Source of the DNA: CAVRUZ01 sp963724495
GTDB taxonomy: Bacteria > Actinomycetota > Actinomycetes > Propionibacteriales > DAIQRJ01
Assembly: GCA_963724495.1 (NCBI GenBank)
Contig: CAVRUZ010000008.1
Coordinates: 170,793-234,792 of the forward strand
Length of the DNA: 64,000 nucleotides
Reading direction: 5' to 3'
In this document: positions 1 to 9,287 of the stretch, piece after piece
Layout: every line of letters begins with the position of its first letter
Position numbering within the stretch: the first letter of the stretch is position 1
The notes under the pieces: model-generated
Seen by the model: only the letters and a program-made list of their open reading frames with translations
Told to the model about the DNA's origin: nothing
Database searches by the model: none
Program-made: the position numbers and the translations under genes

Positions 1-365
1 CAACTTCATCGTGCCGCCGTACTTCCCGCGCTCCACCCAGTTGTGCGGGATGACATAGGGGTTCTCCGGCAGGCGTTCCTCGAGCTTGGGGAGCTCTCCG
101 GCCTTCACCTGGTCTGCCAGCATGGGCGCCTCGGTCAGCGACCTCGGAGCCGTCAGCGGGGAGGTCGCCGAACCCTTCGCCGTCGACTGGGCGGCGCCGG
201 TGTCACCCTCGTCCGCACCCCCGCCGCCGCAGGCGGCAAGGGCGAGCGCTCCGGCGCCGAGGCCGGCACCGGCGAGCACCTGCCGCCGGCTGATGCCAGC
301 GGACACAAGTGGCGATGGTCCCCCAGCGGGCGTTCGTGTCGCGCCGGTAGCACTCTTACGGGTCA
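1..365 (-). CDS. ABC transporter substrate-binding lipoprotein (family 5), N-terminal part
   Basis: Only the first ~121 residues lie in the window; the gene runs off the left edge. The ATG is at 365. The N-terminus has a twin-arginine motif SRRQVLAG (residues 26-33), a short hydrophobic stretch and a lipobox LALAAC (Cys46), so the product should be exported and lipid-anchored. After a Gly/Asp/Ser-rich linker comes the LEERLPENPYVIPHNW-type segment followed by YGGTM, typical of the first strand of oligopeptide/sugar-oligomer binding proteins (SBP_bac_5). It is divergent from the sugar-acid operon beginning at 602 and probably feeds it with substrate. The ligand cannot be told from the visible part. 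The 236-base divergent gap shows no clear operator. Confidence 0.85.
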
Positions 366-601
366 TGGATGCCTCCGTGGTACCGGGCAGGCGTAACCGC
401 GCCTTCGTTGGCGCGCGCCAGCCCGGCTCAATCGGAAAAGTAACCCTGCCGCCCACATCGGGTCGAATCCGGCAGGCGCGACGGCCGCTGCTGGACACCA
501 GCGACCGCCGCGGCAGGCTCGCCGGCCGCCGGCGGCACAATGCTCTCCAGCGGGCCGTTGCACCCTCGTCTCCCGAGCGTCCGCCGTGAGGAATGTCGTC
601 C

Positions 602-2389
602 ATGTCCGACTCCGCAACGCCGTCCGAGGTACCGGCTGACACCGGTCCGACTCCGCCGGCAGAGCCATCGGGGAAGCGGCGAAGTGCGCGGTGGTTCGGC
701 GAGCGGGGCCGGTCCGGCATGACCTATCGCTCCTGGATGCGCAACCAGGGCTTCGCGAGCGACTCCTTCGACGGGCGTCCGGTCATCGGCATCGCGACGT
801 CGGCCTCCGAACTGGCACCGTGCAACGCCCACCTCCCGCGGATCGCCGAGGCGGTGAAGCGAGGCGTGTGGCAGTCGGGCGGGTTCCCGCTGATGTTCCC
901 CACCATGGCCACCGGCGAGACGCTGATGCGCCCGACCGCCATGCTGTTCCGCAATCTCATGGCGATGGAGGTCGAGGAACTCATCCGGGCCAACCCGCTG
1001 GACGGCGTCGTGCTGCTGTCCGGGTGCGACAAGACCACGCCGGCGATGCTGATGGCCGCGGCGAGTGTCGACCTGCCGGCGCTGATGATCACCGGCGGCC
1101 CGATGCTCAATGGGAAGTTCCGCGGGCAGGACATCGGCTCGGGTACGCATGTCTGGAAGTTCGAGGCCGATGTGGCCGCCGGCCGGATGACCGAGGAGGA
1201 CTGCTTCTTCGCCGAGAGCTGCATGAGCCGGTCCAACGGTCACTGCATGACGATGGGGACTGCCTCCACGATGGCGTGCATGGCCGAGTCGCTCGGCATG
1301 CAGTTGCCCAACGCCGCGACCTGGCCGGCTGTCGACGCCCGGCGCTATGCCCAGTCGCAGGAAGCGGGGCGACGGATCGTCGCGATGGTCGACGAGGACC
1401 TCACCCCCAGCGCGGTGATGACACGATCGGCCTTCGAGAACGCGATCCGGACCAACGCTGCGATCGGCGGCTCGACCAACGCGATCATCCACCTCACCGC
1501 GATCGCGGGCCGTCTGGGTGTCCCGTTGGAACTGGACGACTTCGACAAGTTGATCGATGACGTGCCCACGCTGGTGAATCTCATGCCGAGCGGCAAGTAC
1601 CTGATGGAGGATTTCTGCTACGCGGGCGGTCTTCCCGTTGTGCACAAGCGGATGCTCGACGCCGGGCAGCTGAACGCCGATGCGGTGACCGTGACGGGCA
1701 GCTCGCTCGGCGAGAACGTGGCCGACGCGGAATGCTGGAACGACGACGTGATCAGCACGTATGCGCAGCCGTTCCAGCCCGCAGGCTCCGGTACCGCGGT
1801 GCTGCGGGGCAACCTCGCGCCCGGTGGTGCGGTCATCAAGCAGTCCGCGGCGACACCTCGCCTGCTGCAGCACCGAGGACGTGCCCTGGTGTTCGACACG
1901 GTCGAGGAGTACAACGCCGTCGCTCCGGATCCGGACTTCGACGTCACCGAGGACGACATCCTGGTGATCCGGGGTGCCGGTCCCCGTGGCTACCCCGGCA
2001 TGCCCGAGGTCAGCAACGTGGTGCTGCCCACCAAGCTGCTCGAGCGCGGGATCACCGACATGCTGCGCATCTGTGACGGCCGGATGAGCGGTACCGGTTT
2101 CGGCACGGTGGTGCTGCACGTGACGCCGGAGTCGGCCCTGGGTGGTCCGCTCGCTCTGGTGCGCACCGGCGACGAGATCACCCTCGACGTGCCTGCCCGC
2201 CAGCTGCGGCTGGAGGTCGACGACGACGAGCTGGCGGCCCGCGCGGCGGCGTGGACGGCACCGGAACAGACCTACACCTCCGGCTACGCCTGGCTGTACG
2301 TGCAGCACGTGCTCGGAGCCGATGCCGGTGCCGATTTCGACTTCCTTCGCGGGCAGCGTGGGCACGCGGTGCCCCGCGACAGCCATTGA
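602..2389 (+). CDS. IlvD/Edd family sugar-acid dehydratase
   Basis: About 595 residues, full length for the dihydroxyacid/sugar-acid dehydratase family. The cluster ligand motif GCDKTTPA is at about residue 142, and a second Cys-rich stretch, SCMSRSNGHCMTMGTAST, follows ~75 residues later. The C-terminal half has GGAVIKQSA and the CDGRMSGTGFG signature. Family members remove water from an aldonic acid to give a 2-keto-3-deoxy acid using an Fe-S cluster. The neighbouring lactonase and Gfo/Idh oxidoreductases favour an aldonate (arabonate, xylonate or fuconate type) over branched-chain amino acid synthesis. An ATG at 593 is in frame, but GAGG at 588-591 is correctly spaced only for the ATG at 602. 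First gene of a six-gene operon. Confidence 0.9.
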   Translation: MSDSATPSEVPADTGPTPPAEPSGKRRSARWFGERGRSGMTYRSWMRNQGFASDSFDGRPVIGIATSASELAPCNAHLPRIAEAVKRGVWQSGGFPLMFPTMATGETLMRPTAMLFRNLMAMEVEELIRANPLDGVVLLSGCDKTTPAMLMAAASVDLPALMITGGPMLNGKFRGQDIGSGTHVWKFEADVAAGRMTEEDCFFAESCMSRSNGHCMTMGTASTMACMAESLGMQLPNAATWPAVDARRYAQSQEAGRRIVAMVDEDLTPSAVMTRSAFENAIRTNAAIGGSTNAIIHLTAIAGRLGVPLELDDFDKLIDDVPTLVNLMPSGKYLMEDFCYAGGLPVVHKRMLDAGQLNADAVTVTGSSLGENVADAECWNDDVISTYAQPFQPAGSGTAVLRGNLAPGGAVIKQSAATPRLLQHRGRALVFDTVEEYNAVAPDPDFDVTEDDILVIRGAGPRGYPGMPEVSNVVLPTKLLERGITDMLRICDGRMSGTGFGTVVLHVTPESALGGPLALVRTGDEITLDVPARQLRLEVDDDELAARAAAWTAPEQTYTSGYAWLYVQHVLGADAGADFDFLRGQRGHAVPRDSH

Positions 2390-2421
2390 TCACCCAAGGC
2401 AACCGGCGAAGGGAGACCCAC

Positions 2422-3279
2422 GTGGCTGAGATCCGCCGCATGGAAGCGGAGCGGCTCACCGACGTGATCACGCATCACGGCGAGGGTCCGGTGTGGTCGG
2501 CTGCGGACAATCGCCTGGATCTCGTCGACATGCTCGCCGGCGTGGTGGTCCGTCTCGACCCCAAGACGGGTGCCCATGACCGCCTGGAGATCGGGTCAGT
2601 GGCCGCGGCCCTGCGGCCGCGCACGTCCGGCGGGATCGTGGTGGCTGCCGAACGGTCGTTCGTGCTGATCGAACCTGACGGCGGCCGGACCGACCTGCCG
2701 GATGTCTGGACCGACGAGACCATTCGCTTCAACGAAGGTGGCTGCGACCCCGACGGCCGGTTCTACTGCGGCACGATGGGCTACGGCGGCCCGCAGGGGC
2801 GGGGCACGTTCTACCGGCTGAACACCGACCACAGCGTCGAGCGGGTCTTCGGCAACGTGACGATCTCCAACGGCTTCGCCTTCTCCCCCGACGGAACCCG
2901 TGCGTACTACATCGACACGCCAACCGGCCGCGTGGACGTTTTCGACTACGAGCTTGGGGAACTCCGCAACCGGCGGACCAGCGTCGCGTCGGCCGGGCAC
3001 CCCGACGGCCTGTGCGTGGACGTGGACGGCAACCTGTGGGTTGCCCAGTTCGGCGGCGCCAGCGTGCGGCAGTACACACCGGACGGCGAGCAGCTTGCCG
3101 AGGTCGCAGTAGCGGCCCGCCAGGTCACCGCGTGCACGTTCGGTGGCCCCGACCTGGACACGCTCTACATCACCACGTCGCGGGAGAACCTTCCGGCCGG
3201 AGAGGATCCTGCCGCGGGCTCGATCTTCGCCGTCCGGCCCGGTGTTCGTGGCCTGCCAGCGCTTGCGTACGCCGGTTGA
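2422..3279 (+). CDS. SMP-30/gluconolactonase family lactonase
   Basis: 285-residue six-bladed propeller of the SMP-30/regucalcin family. The metal-site motifs are visible: EGPVW near the N-terminus (Glu), ISNGFAF (Asn) and GHPDGLCVD (Asp). The family hydrolyses sugar lactones to aldonic acids, which fits directly upstream of the dehydratase step encoded by the preceding gene. The GTG start at 2422 is preceded by GAAGGGAG; in-frame upstream ATGs lie inside the dehydratase gene and are ignored. It sits 32 bases after the dehydratase stop, so it is probably co-transcribed. The actual sugar is not known. Confidence 0.88.
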   Translation: MAEIRRMEAERLTDVITHHGEGPVWSAADNRLDLVDMLAGVVVRLDPKTGAHDRLEIGSVAAALRPRTSGGIVVAAERSFVLIEPDGGRTDLPDVWTDETIRFNEGGCDPDGRFYCGTMGYGGPQGRGTFYRLNTDHSVERVFGNVTISNGFAFSPDGTRAYYIDTPTGRVDVFDYELGELRNRRTSVASAGHPDGLCVDVDGNLWVAQFGGASVRQYTPDGEQLAEVAVAARQVTACTFGGPDLDTLYITTSRENLPAGEDPAAGSIFAVRPGVRGLPALAYAG

Positions 3280-3309
3280 CGACATGGACCTCGACGGGAG
3301 CCGAAACTG

Positions 3310-4422
3310 ATGGCAGGTAAGGGGGATCGGCCCCTTCGCGCTCTCGTGGTGGGCGCGGGCAGCGGCGGTCGCCTGAGCATCGGCGCTGTGGCCGACGATG
3401 CGGGCTACGAGCTGGCGGGCATCGCCGACAGGGCGGCTGAGGCGTCGGCTGCCGCCGCGTCGGACCTGGCACCGGGAACACCGACGTTCACCGATGTGCG
3501 GCAGGCCCTGGCAAGCCTGCGACCCGACGTCGTCTGCGTCTCGACCTGGGCCCCGAGCCATCGAGAGATCACCGAGCAGGCACTGGCCGTCGGCGTGCGC
3601 GGGCTACTGGTGGAGAAGCCACTCGCCGGAACGGTGACCGACGCTCGCGCGGTCCTGGACATGCTGGTCAGTGCAGGCCTGCCGGTGGTGGTGCCGCACG
3701 GGCTGATGTCGATGCCCGCCCCGCTGCACCTGCTGGACGAGGTGCGATCGGGCGTCCTCGGCCCACTCCGTGCTGTGCAGATCGACTGCACCGGCTGGGA
3801 TCTCATCAACGCCGGCATCCACTGGTTGCAGTTCGTCGTGGCCTGCCTGGGCGACGACAGCGTCACCACGGTCGAGTGCACCGCCGATGTCAGCACCAGG
3901 ACCTTCCGCGACGGCTTCATGGTGGAGACGGCTGCCGTCACCACGGCACGAACCGCGTCCGGCGTACGACTCGAGGTCCGGACCGGCGACGACATCGAGG
4001 TGGCCTCGCCGACCGGTACCCGTATCGCGTTCGTGGGCGAGCGGGGCAAGGCCGTCTACCAACCGTGGGAGCACGAGTACCGCATCGACACCGGCGCCGG
4101 CGAACGGGCCGTCAGCCACCCGCCGGGCGACCTCCCAACCGGGCATCGGCTCTACCTCCACAGGCTGCGCGAGCAGATCGCTGCAGGCACCACCGACTAC
4201 GCCATCCCCCGCCAATCCCTGCAGGCGCTGGAGATCATCCGGGCCGCCTACCTAGCCGCCCGCGAAGGTGGCACGGTCGCGCTGCCGCTCCTGGAGGACG
4301 ACCCGGCACCGACCGGTTCCGACGACGTCTGGCTCCCCGGCGAGGTGCACGTCCCAGGCCGAACGGGCCGCGACGGCCGGGCGCTGCCGCCGCCCCGCCA
4401 CCCACCGGAAGGAGCCACATGA
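3310..4422 (+). CDS. Gfo/Idh/MocA family oxidoreductase
   Basis: 370 residues. An N-terminal Rossmann fold has GAGSGG at residues 15-20, followed by the family's VEKPLAG motif (catalytic Lys near residue 100) and the C-terminal alpha/beta substrate domain. Such enzymes oxidise a sugar, inositol or sugar-derivative hydroxyl with NAD(P). In this operon it would catalyse the first oxidation, giving a lactone or keto sugar for the SMP-30 protein. Its stop codon overlaps the next start (ATGA at 4419-4422), so translation is probably coupled to the second Gfo/Idh gene. The C-terminal ~20 residues are Pro/Arg-rich. Confidence 0.85.
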   Translation: MAGKGDRPLRALVVGAGSGGRLSIGAVADDAGYELAGIADRAAEASAAAASDLAPGTPTFTDVRQALASLRPDVVCVSTWAPSHREITEQALAVGVRGLLVEKPLAGTVTDARAVLDMLVSAGLPVVVPHGLMSMPAPLHLLDEVRSGVLGPLRAVQIDCTGWDLINAGIHWLQFVVACLGDDSVTTVECTADVSTRTFRDGFMVETAAVTTARTASGVRLEVRTGDDIEVASPTGTRIAFVGERGKAVYQPWEHEYRIDTGAGERAVSHPPGDLPTGHRLYLHRLREQIAAGTTDYAIPRQSLQALEIIRAAYLAAREGGTVALPLLEDDPAPTGSDDVWLPGEVHVPGRTGRDGRALPPPRHPPEGAT

Positions 4423-5564
4423 CGACGCTGGTCACGCCGGACGAGAGTCTCTGGGCGGGGGCGGGTGGCGAACCCGCTGGCTTCGCCATCATCGGCACCG
4501 GCTACCGAACGGAGTACTTCCTGCAGATCGCAGCGGCCTTGCCCGACCGCCTGCGGGTCACCGCTCTTCTGGGTCGCAACAGCGGACGGGCAGCCGAACT
4601 CGCTGAGCGCTACCGCGTGCCCATCGTCGACGACTTCGAGGCACTCGTGCGCAGCCGGCCGGCCTTCGTCCTTGTCTGCGTCGCCTGGGGCCCGACCCCT
4701 GACTTCATCCGCCAGGCCGTCGCCGCCGGGCTGCCGGTCCTGAGCGAGACACCACCCGCCCCAGATCTCGACGGTCTCCGCCAGCTGTGGTCCGACGTGG
4801 GGTCGACGGCGCCCGTCCAGGTGGCCGAGCAGTACCAGTTCCAGCCGATGCACGCGGCCCGCATCGCACTCGCCCGGTCGGGTTTGCTCGGCAACCCGCA
4901 GGCGGCCCACAGCTGGCACTGCCACGGCTACCACGGGGTCAGCCTGCTCCGGATCCTGTTGGGGGCAACGGGGATCGATGCCAAGGTGCAGGGCTTCACG
5001 AGCTCGGAGAGGGTGCTCAGCCGACCCGGGCGTGGCGACGAGTCGACACCGCTGGCCGAGACGGACGCGAACCGGACGTTCGCCCGCTTCGACTTCGGCG
5101 ACCGGTACGGAATCTTCGAGTTCGACGGCACGCAGTACTGGTCGCCGATCCGGAGCCGGGGGATCGCCGTCCGCGGCACTCGCGGCGAGCTCGTCACCAA
5201 CGACGTGCGCTGGTTCGCCGACGACGGCAGTCCCAGGACGTCAACCCTCGTTCGGCAGGACGGTGGCTTCGACGGGGACATGACCGCACACGCACTATGG
5301 CGGATCACCTGTGCCGGCGAGACGGTCTACACCAACCCGGTGGCGCCCGCGCGACTGCACGACGACGAGATCGCGGGCGCCGAGACGCTCGGCCGGATGG
5401 TCACATTCGCCAACACCGGCAAGTCGTTCTATCCGCTGGCCGACGGCTGCCAGGACCACTATCTCAGCATGCTGATGGATGAGGCATCGTCGAGCGGCCA
5501 GGTGGTCAAGGCCGAGCCACAGCCCTGGGCAGACTCGCTGATGGTGGGGACGGACCCCACGTGA
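4419..5564 (+). CDS. Gfo/Idh/MocA-like protein, catalytic Lys motif altered
   Basis: 381 residues. A Rossmann motif GTGYRT lies at about residues 26-31 and a Gfo/Idh C-terminal domain follows. The start ATG at 4419 overlaps the stop of the preceding oxidoreductase. The usual E-K-P motif reads LSETPPAP, so the catalytic lysine is replaced by threonine. The protein may therefore be a pseudo-enzyme partner of the upstream oxidoreductase, or use another base; this is an inference from the motif alone. It has little sequence resemblance to its upstream neighbour apart from the fold. Confidence 0.82.
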   Translation: MTTLVTPDESLWAGAGGEPAGFAIIGTGYRTEYFLQIAAALPDRLRVTALLGRNSGRAAELAERYRVPIVDDFEALVRSRPAFVLVCVAWGPTPDFIRQAVAAGLPVLSETPPAPDLDGLRQLWSDVGSTAPVQVAEQYQFQPMHAARIALARSGLLGNPQAAHSWHCHGYHGVSLLRILLGATGIDAKVQGFTSSERVLSRPGRGDESTPLAETDANRTFARFDFGDRYGIFEFDGTQYWSPIRSRGIAVRGTRGELVTNDVRWFADDGSPRTSTLVRQDGGFDGDMTAHALWRITCAGETVYTNPVAPARLHDDEIAGAETLGRMVTFANTGKSFYPLADGCQDHYLSMLMDEASSSGQVVKAEPQPWADSLMVGTDPT

Positions 5565-5568
5565 CGCG

Positions 5569-6885
5569 ATGACCAGCACGCCTGCGGCTGCGCCGCCTTC
5601 GCCGATGGCGAGGACGTACGACCTAGTGGTACAGGGTGCCCGGCTCCTCGCGGCACCGGGAGAATCGGCAAGCACCGTTGACGTCGGTGTGCTCGACGGG
5701 ATCGTCGTCGAGGTCTCGGCCGCGTTGACGCGGCCGGCGCGCAACACGATCGCGGCCGGCGGTCGCCTGCTCACCACCGGGCTCGTCGACCTGCACACGC
5801 ACGTCTTTCCCGGCGGGTCGTACTGGGGCATCCACCCCGACGGCATCGCCGCCTCGACCGGCGTCACCACCTGGGTCGACGCCGGCTCTGCCGGTGCATA
5901 CACGCTGGCGTCATTCATCCGGACCGTCGAGAGATTCCGCGTACGCACGCGTGCCTTTCTCCACATCAGCGGACTCGGCCTCACCGGGCAGACGGGCGAG
6001 TCGCTGGTTATCGCCAACGTGGACACGGCTGCTGCGATCGCCGCCGTGCAGTCGCACCGTGACCTCGTGTGTGGCATCAAGGTCCGCTGCGACGTCAACG
6101 CGTGCGGCCCGCACGGCCTCGAGCCGCTGCATCGGGCGCTGACGGTCGCGGCCGAGACCGGCCTACCGGTGATGGCCCACATCGCCTACGCACCGCCGGG
6201 CGCCGACGAGGTCCTCGCACTCTTGCGGCCGGGCGACGTTGTCACTCACTGCTGTACGGCCGTCGCCTCCGGCCTGCTCGACGACGGTCGGCCGTCTGAT
6301 GCCGTTCTCGCCGCAAAGGAGCGCGGCGTGGTCTTCGACCTCGCGCACGGTTCCGGCGGGTTCGGCTTCGATGTCGCCGAGGCGTTCATGGCCGGAGGCG
6401 TCCGGCCGGACGTGCTCTCGACCGACCTGCACGCCAGGTCGGTCAGCGGGCCGGTGTTCGACCTGCCCAACGTCTTGATGAAGGCAATGGCGCTCGGCTA
6501 CACCCTGTCCGATGCCTTCGTCGCCGCGACCGAGGTACCGGCCCGCGTGGCCGGCCTGCCGTCGCGACGCGTCACGCCCAGTGTCGGAGACCCCGCAGAC
6601 CTTGCGCTGTGGGACATCCTCGATGAGGACGTCCCCCTGGCCGACGCACATCGGGCCATCCGGGTCTCGCCCGTGCGGATCTCCAACTGGGCAACGGTGA
6701 TGGCCGGGCAACTGCTGCCGCTCGTACTCCCCGAGCCCCGCCCGTCCTGGCTGCCGCCGAGCGGCTCGCTCGCGATGGCGCTGGACGAGCGCGACGAGCG
6801 CATTCGCGGCGCCCTGGCCGCCCCGTTGCTTCCTGCCGACCAGATCGACGAGGCATTCCCCATCGGTGATCCGGAGCCACGATGA
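5569..6885 (+). CDS. Amidohydrolase/deacetylase family metallohydrolase
   Basis: 438 residues. The metal-dependent hydrolase signature is complete: DLHTHVFPGG (HxH), GIKVRCDV (probable carboxylated bridging Lys), MAHIAYAP (His), VTHCC (His) and STDLHARS (catalytic Asp). Relatives act on dihydroorotate/adenine-like rings or N-acyl amino compounds. The closest type is the EF_0837-like group, often found beside PLP enzymes acting on amino sugars or D-amino acids. Here it overlaps the DSD1-like gene by four bases (ATGA), which suggests deacylation followed by deamination or aldol cleavage. It starts 4 bases after the previous stop. The substrate is unknown. Confidence 0.82.
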   Translation: MTSTPAAAPPSPMARTYDLVVQGARLLAAPGESASTVDVGVLDGIVVEVSAALTRPARNTIAAGGRLLTTGLVDLHTHVFPGGSYWGIHPDGIAASTGVTTWVDAGSAGAYTLASFIRTVERFRVRTRAFLHISGLGLTGQTGESLVIANVDTAAAIAAVQSHRDLVCGIKVRCDVNACGPHGLEPLHRALTVAAETGLPVMAHIAYAPPGADEVLALLRPGDVVTHCCTAVASGLLDDGRPSDAVLAAKERGVVFDLAHGSGGFGFDVAEAFMAGGVRPDVLSTDLHARSVSGPVFDLPNVLMKAMALGYTLSDAFVAATEVPARVAGLPSRRVTPSVGDPADLALWDILDEDVPLADAHRAIRVSPVRISNWATVMAGQLLPLVLPEPRPSWLPPSGSLAMALDERDERIRGALAAPLLPADQIDEAFPIGDPEPR

Positions 6886-8147
6886 CCGATCAGCAGCCAA
6901 ACCTCGGACTGTCGCGATTCCGCAACTGGCCGGATCCGCGGCTGTCGGTCGATGACGCCGTCGATCGTCACGTGCATGTCAGTGAGCTGATGCTCCCGAC
7001 CCTGGCCTTGGTGCGGTCGGCGCTTCAGCACAACGCGCGCATCATGGCCGACTGGGTGCAGAGCCAGCACGCTGTCCTCGCTCCGCACGGCAAGACGACG
7101 ATGTCTCCGGAGCTGATCCGCCTGCAGCTGGACCATGGTGCCTGGGCGATCACAGCTGCAACCGTCAGTCAGGCAAGGTTGTTTGCCAGTTGGGGTGTGC
7201 CGCGGATCCTGCTCGCCAACGAGGTCACGGATCCGGCCGGTCTTCACTGGCTGGCTTCGACACTGGACGAGGGCGGACCTGAGGTGATCGTGCTCGTCGA
7301 CTCGCTTGTCGGTGCCGAGATGCTGTCGACAGCGGTCACCCGGACGGCGAGGGCGGGTGGCCGGGACCTTGGCGTCCTCCTGGAGGTCGGGGTCGCCGGT
7401 GGGCGGGCCGGCGTCCGCGACGATGCGACCGGCCTTGCGGTCGCGCGGCAGGTGGCGGTACTCCCCGGCCTGGCCCTGCGCGGTGTCGAGGCCTTCGAGG
7501 GGGTCGCGGGGCACGACCGGAGCGATGCGGATCTCACCGCGGTACGTGCACTGCTGGCCAGGGTCATGGGTCTCGGAGCCCGACTGACTTCCGAGGGCCT
7601 GGTCGACTCCGACGAAGTGATCGTGACCGCGGGCGGCTCGGCCTATCCCGACGTGGTGGCCGAGGCCACGTCCACCTGGTCGGGTGCCCTCCCCATCCGG
7701 CGGGTGATCCGCAGCGGCGGGTACCTCACCCATGACCACGGGATGCTGGCGGCGATCTCACCGATGCGGTCGCCCGACGGCACGTACGCCTTGCGGCCGG
7801 CACTCCGGTTGTATGCGGTGGTGCTGTCGTGTCCCGAGCCCGGTCAGGCGATCGTCGGGTTCGGCAAGCGCGACGCCCCCTTCGACGTCGGCCTGCCGAC
7901 GCCGCTGACCCGGCACCTGCGCACGGTTGACGGGTTCGCTCCGCCGGTCCCGGCCACGGGCATCAGCGTCGAGAAGATGAACGACCAGCACGCGTTCTGC
8001 CGCGTCGACGCCGGCGGCCAGGCAGCGGTCGGCGATCTGTTGGAGTTCGGGATCTCGCATCCGTGCACGGCCTTCGACAAGTGGCCCTTGGTGCCGGTTC
8101 TCGACGACGACGACCGCCTGACCGGCGTGGTCACGACGGTCTTCTAG
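6882..8147 (+). CDS. DSD1/alanine racemase-type PLP enzyme (D-amino acid deaminase or aldolase-like)
   Basis: 421 residues with the fold-type III alanine racemase N-domain. The PLP lysine is in LAPHGKTTMSP near residue 69. The C-terminal D-serine-dehydratase-like domain carries the zinc pair in ISHPCTAFDKW. This combination defines the D-threonine aldolase/D-serine dehydratase (DSD1) group, which cleaves or deaminates D-hydroxy amino acids. Last gene of the operon, translationally coupled to the amidohydrolase. Together they suggest a substrate with an acylated amino group and a sugar-acid moiety, but that is inference. Confidence 0.82.
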   Translation: MTDQQPNLGLSRFRNWPDPRLSVDDAVDRHVHVSELMLPTLALVRSALQHNARIMADWVQSQHAVLAPHGKTTMSPELIRLQLDHGAWAITAATVSQARLFASWGVPRILLANEVTDPAGLHWLASTLDEGGPEVIVLVDSLVGAEMLSTAVTRTARAGGRDLGVLLEVGVAGGRAGVRDDATGLAVARQVAVLPGLALRGVEAFEGVAGHDRSDADLTAVRALLARVMGLGARLTSEGLVDSDEVIVTAGGSAYPDVVAEATSTWSGALPIRRVIRSGGYLTHDHGMLAAISPMRSPDGTYALRPALRLYAVVLSCPEPGQAIVGFGKRDAPFDVGLPTPLTRHLRTVDGFAPPVPATGISVEKMNDQHAFCRVDAGGQAAVGDLLEFGISHPCTAFDKWPLVPVLDDDDRLTGVVTTVF

Positions 8148-8150
8148 GTT

Positions 8151-9008
8151 CTAGGCCGCCACGAGTTCCTGCCATCGGCGGTACGGCCGCACGCCGAGCA
8201 CCGCTTCGGCACCGGCGGAGTCGATGAGGGCGCGCCTCGGCTCGTCGGCCACCCACTCCTCCAGGGTCGTCCCGACCCACGGGACCTGAGGCAGGTGCTC
8301 GCGGACCAGATCGGCTGTCGGGCGCGTGAACACCGTGTCCGGGGCGGACAGCAGAACGGCGTTGTGGCCAGGAGTTGTCACCTCGAGCCCCGCGACGACG
8401 GCGTCCACGATGTCCTCCCGGTCGACGTATCCGCCCAGCTCGTTGGGCAGCCACTTCTCCGGCAGCGGGTCGGACACGAGGCGCCGGTACCACTCGATGG
8501 TCGACACGAACGTGGGGCGAAGGCTCGTCAGCCGCATGCCGAACTCGCGGGCGAAGGAGGCCGCGGTGAACTCGCCCAGTTGCTTCCCGAGCTGGTAGCC
8601 GGTCCGGGGCCGCTGCGGGTGGTCGTCGGTGAACGGCAGCCGGTCGGGGACATCGTGGCCGCCGACGATGCCGATCGCGTTGATCGACGAGAACAGGACA
8701 CCGAGGTCGACGCTGTTCTCCGACATCGCCCGGAGGACGTTCATCGTGCCCAGCACGTTGATGTGGTCGATCTCGGGAGCCATGCCGGGGCGGTTGCCGG
8801 GGATCGCGCCGGCGTGCACGACGGCCTCCACGCCCTCGACGGCCGACCGGACGGCGGTGATGTCGCGGATGTCGACGACGACCTCGTCGGGGAGCTCACC
8901 GGTTGCCTCGGTCAGGTCCGCGGAGACCACCCGGTGGCCGTCGTCCAGGAGACGTCGCACCACCGCTGTTCCGATCCGGCCCCGGGCACCCGTCACGAGA
9001 ATCTGCAC
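8151..9008 (-). CDS. NAD-dependent epimerase/dehydratase (uronate dehydrogenase-like SDR)
   Basis: 285-residue extended short-chain dehydrogenase. The cofactor motif GARGRIG is at residues ~7-13, LFSSINA supplies the active-site Ser, and GYQLGK gives Tyr and Lys (YxxxK). It resembles uronate dehydrogenases and nucleoside-sugar epimerases. The GTG at 9008 is chosen because the Rossmann fold starts immediately (VQILVTGA); the longer in-frame ORF up to 9530 has no homologous sequence. It converges tail to tail with the sugar-acid operon, three bases apart, and probably acts on the same class of sugar. Confidence 0.8.
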   Translation of the reverse strand: MQILVTGARGRIGTAVVRRLLDDGHRVVSADLTEATGELPDEVVVDIRDITAVRSAVEGVEAVVHAGAIPGNRPGMAPEIDHINVLGTMNVLRAMSENSVDLGVLFSSINAIGIVGGHDVPDRLPFTDDHPQRPRTGYQLGKQLGEFTAASFAREFGMRLTSLRPTFVSTIEWYRRLVSDPLPEKWLPNELGGYVDREDIVDAVVAGLEVTTPGHNAVLLSAPDTVFTRPTADLVREHLPQVPWVGTTLEEWVADEPRRALIDSAGAEAVLGVRPYRRWQELVAA

Positions 9009-9287
9009 CCGCTTACCGTGCCATGCTCTCGATCGGACGTGGGCACGAGGGCAGCGTGCAGAGCCGCTGCAGTCCCGACTTGCGAGGTTTGACTCCCTAC
9101 TTTCGTGAGTGAGGTGCATGCGGTCCGTGTTCGTTCCGTCACTTAGGGAAGTTGTTGTAGCGAAATGTCCGTTCCTGCGTTGTGATGCGAGGAATGACGT
9201 TGATACTGACGCAACCCACGGGCTGTGCGTAGCCTCACGGCGAATCGACGGTCCCCAAGGATTCGCTGTCGGGAACAGGAGGCATGG

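Noticed and set aside
428..2386. 652-codon open frame antisense to the dehydratase
   Set aside because: High-GC shadow of the IlvD/Edd gene; His/Arg/Gly-rich, no domain, no ribosome site.
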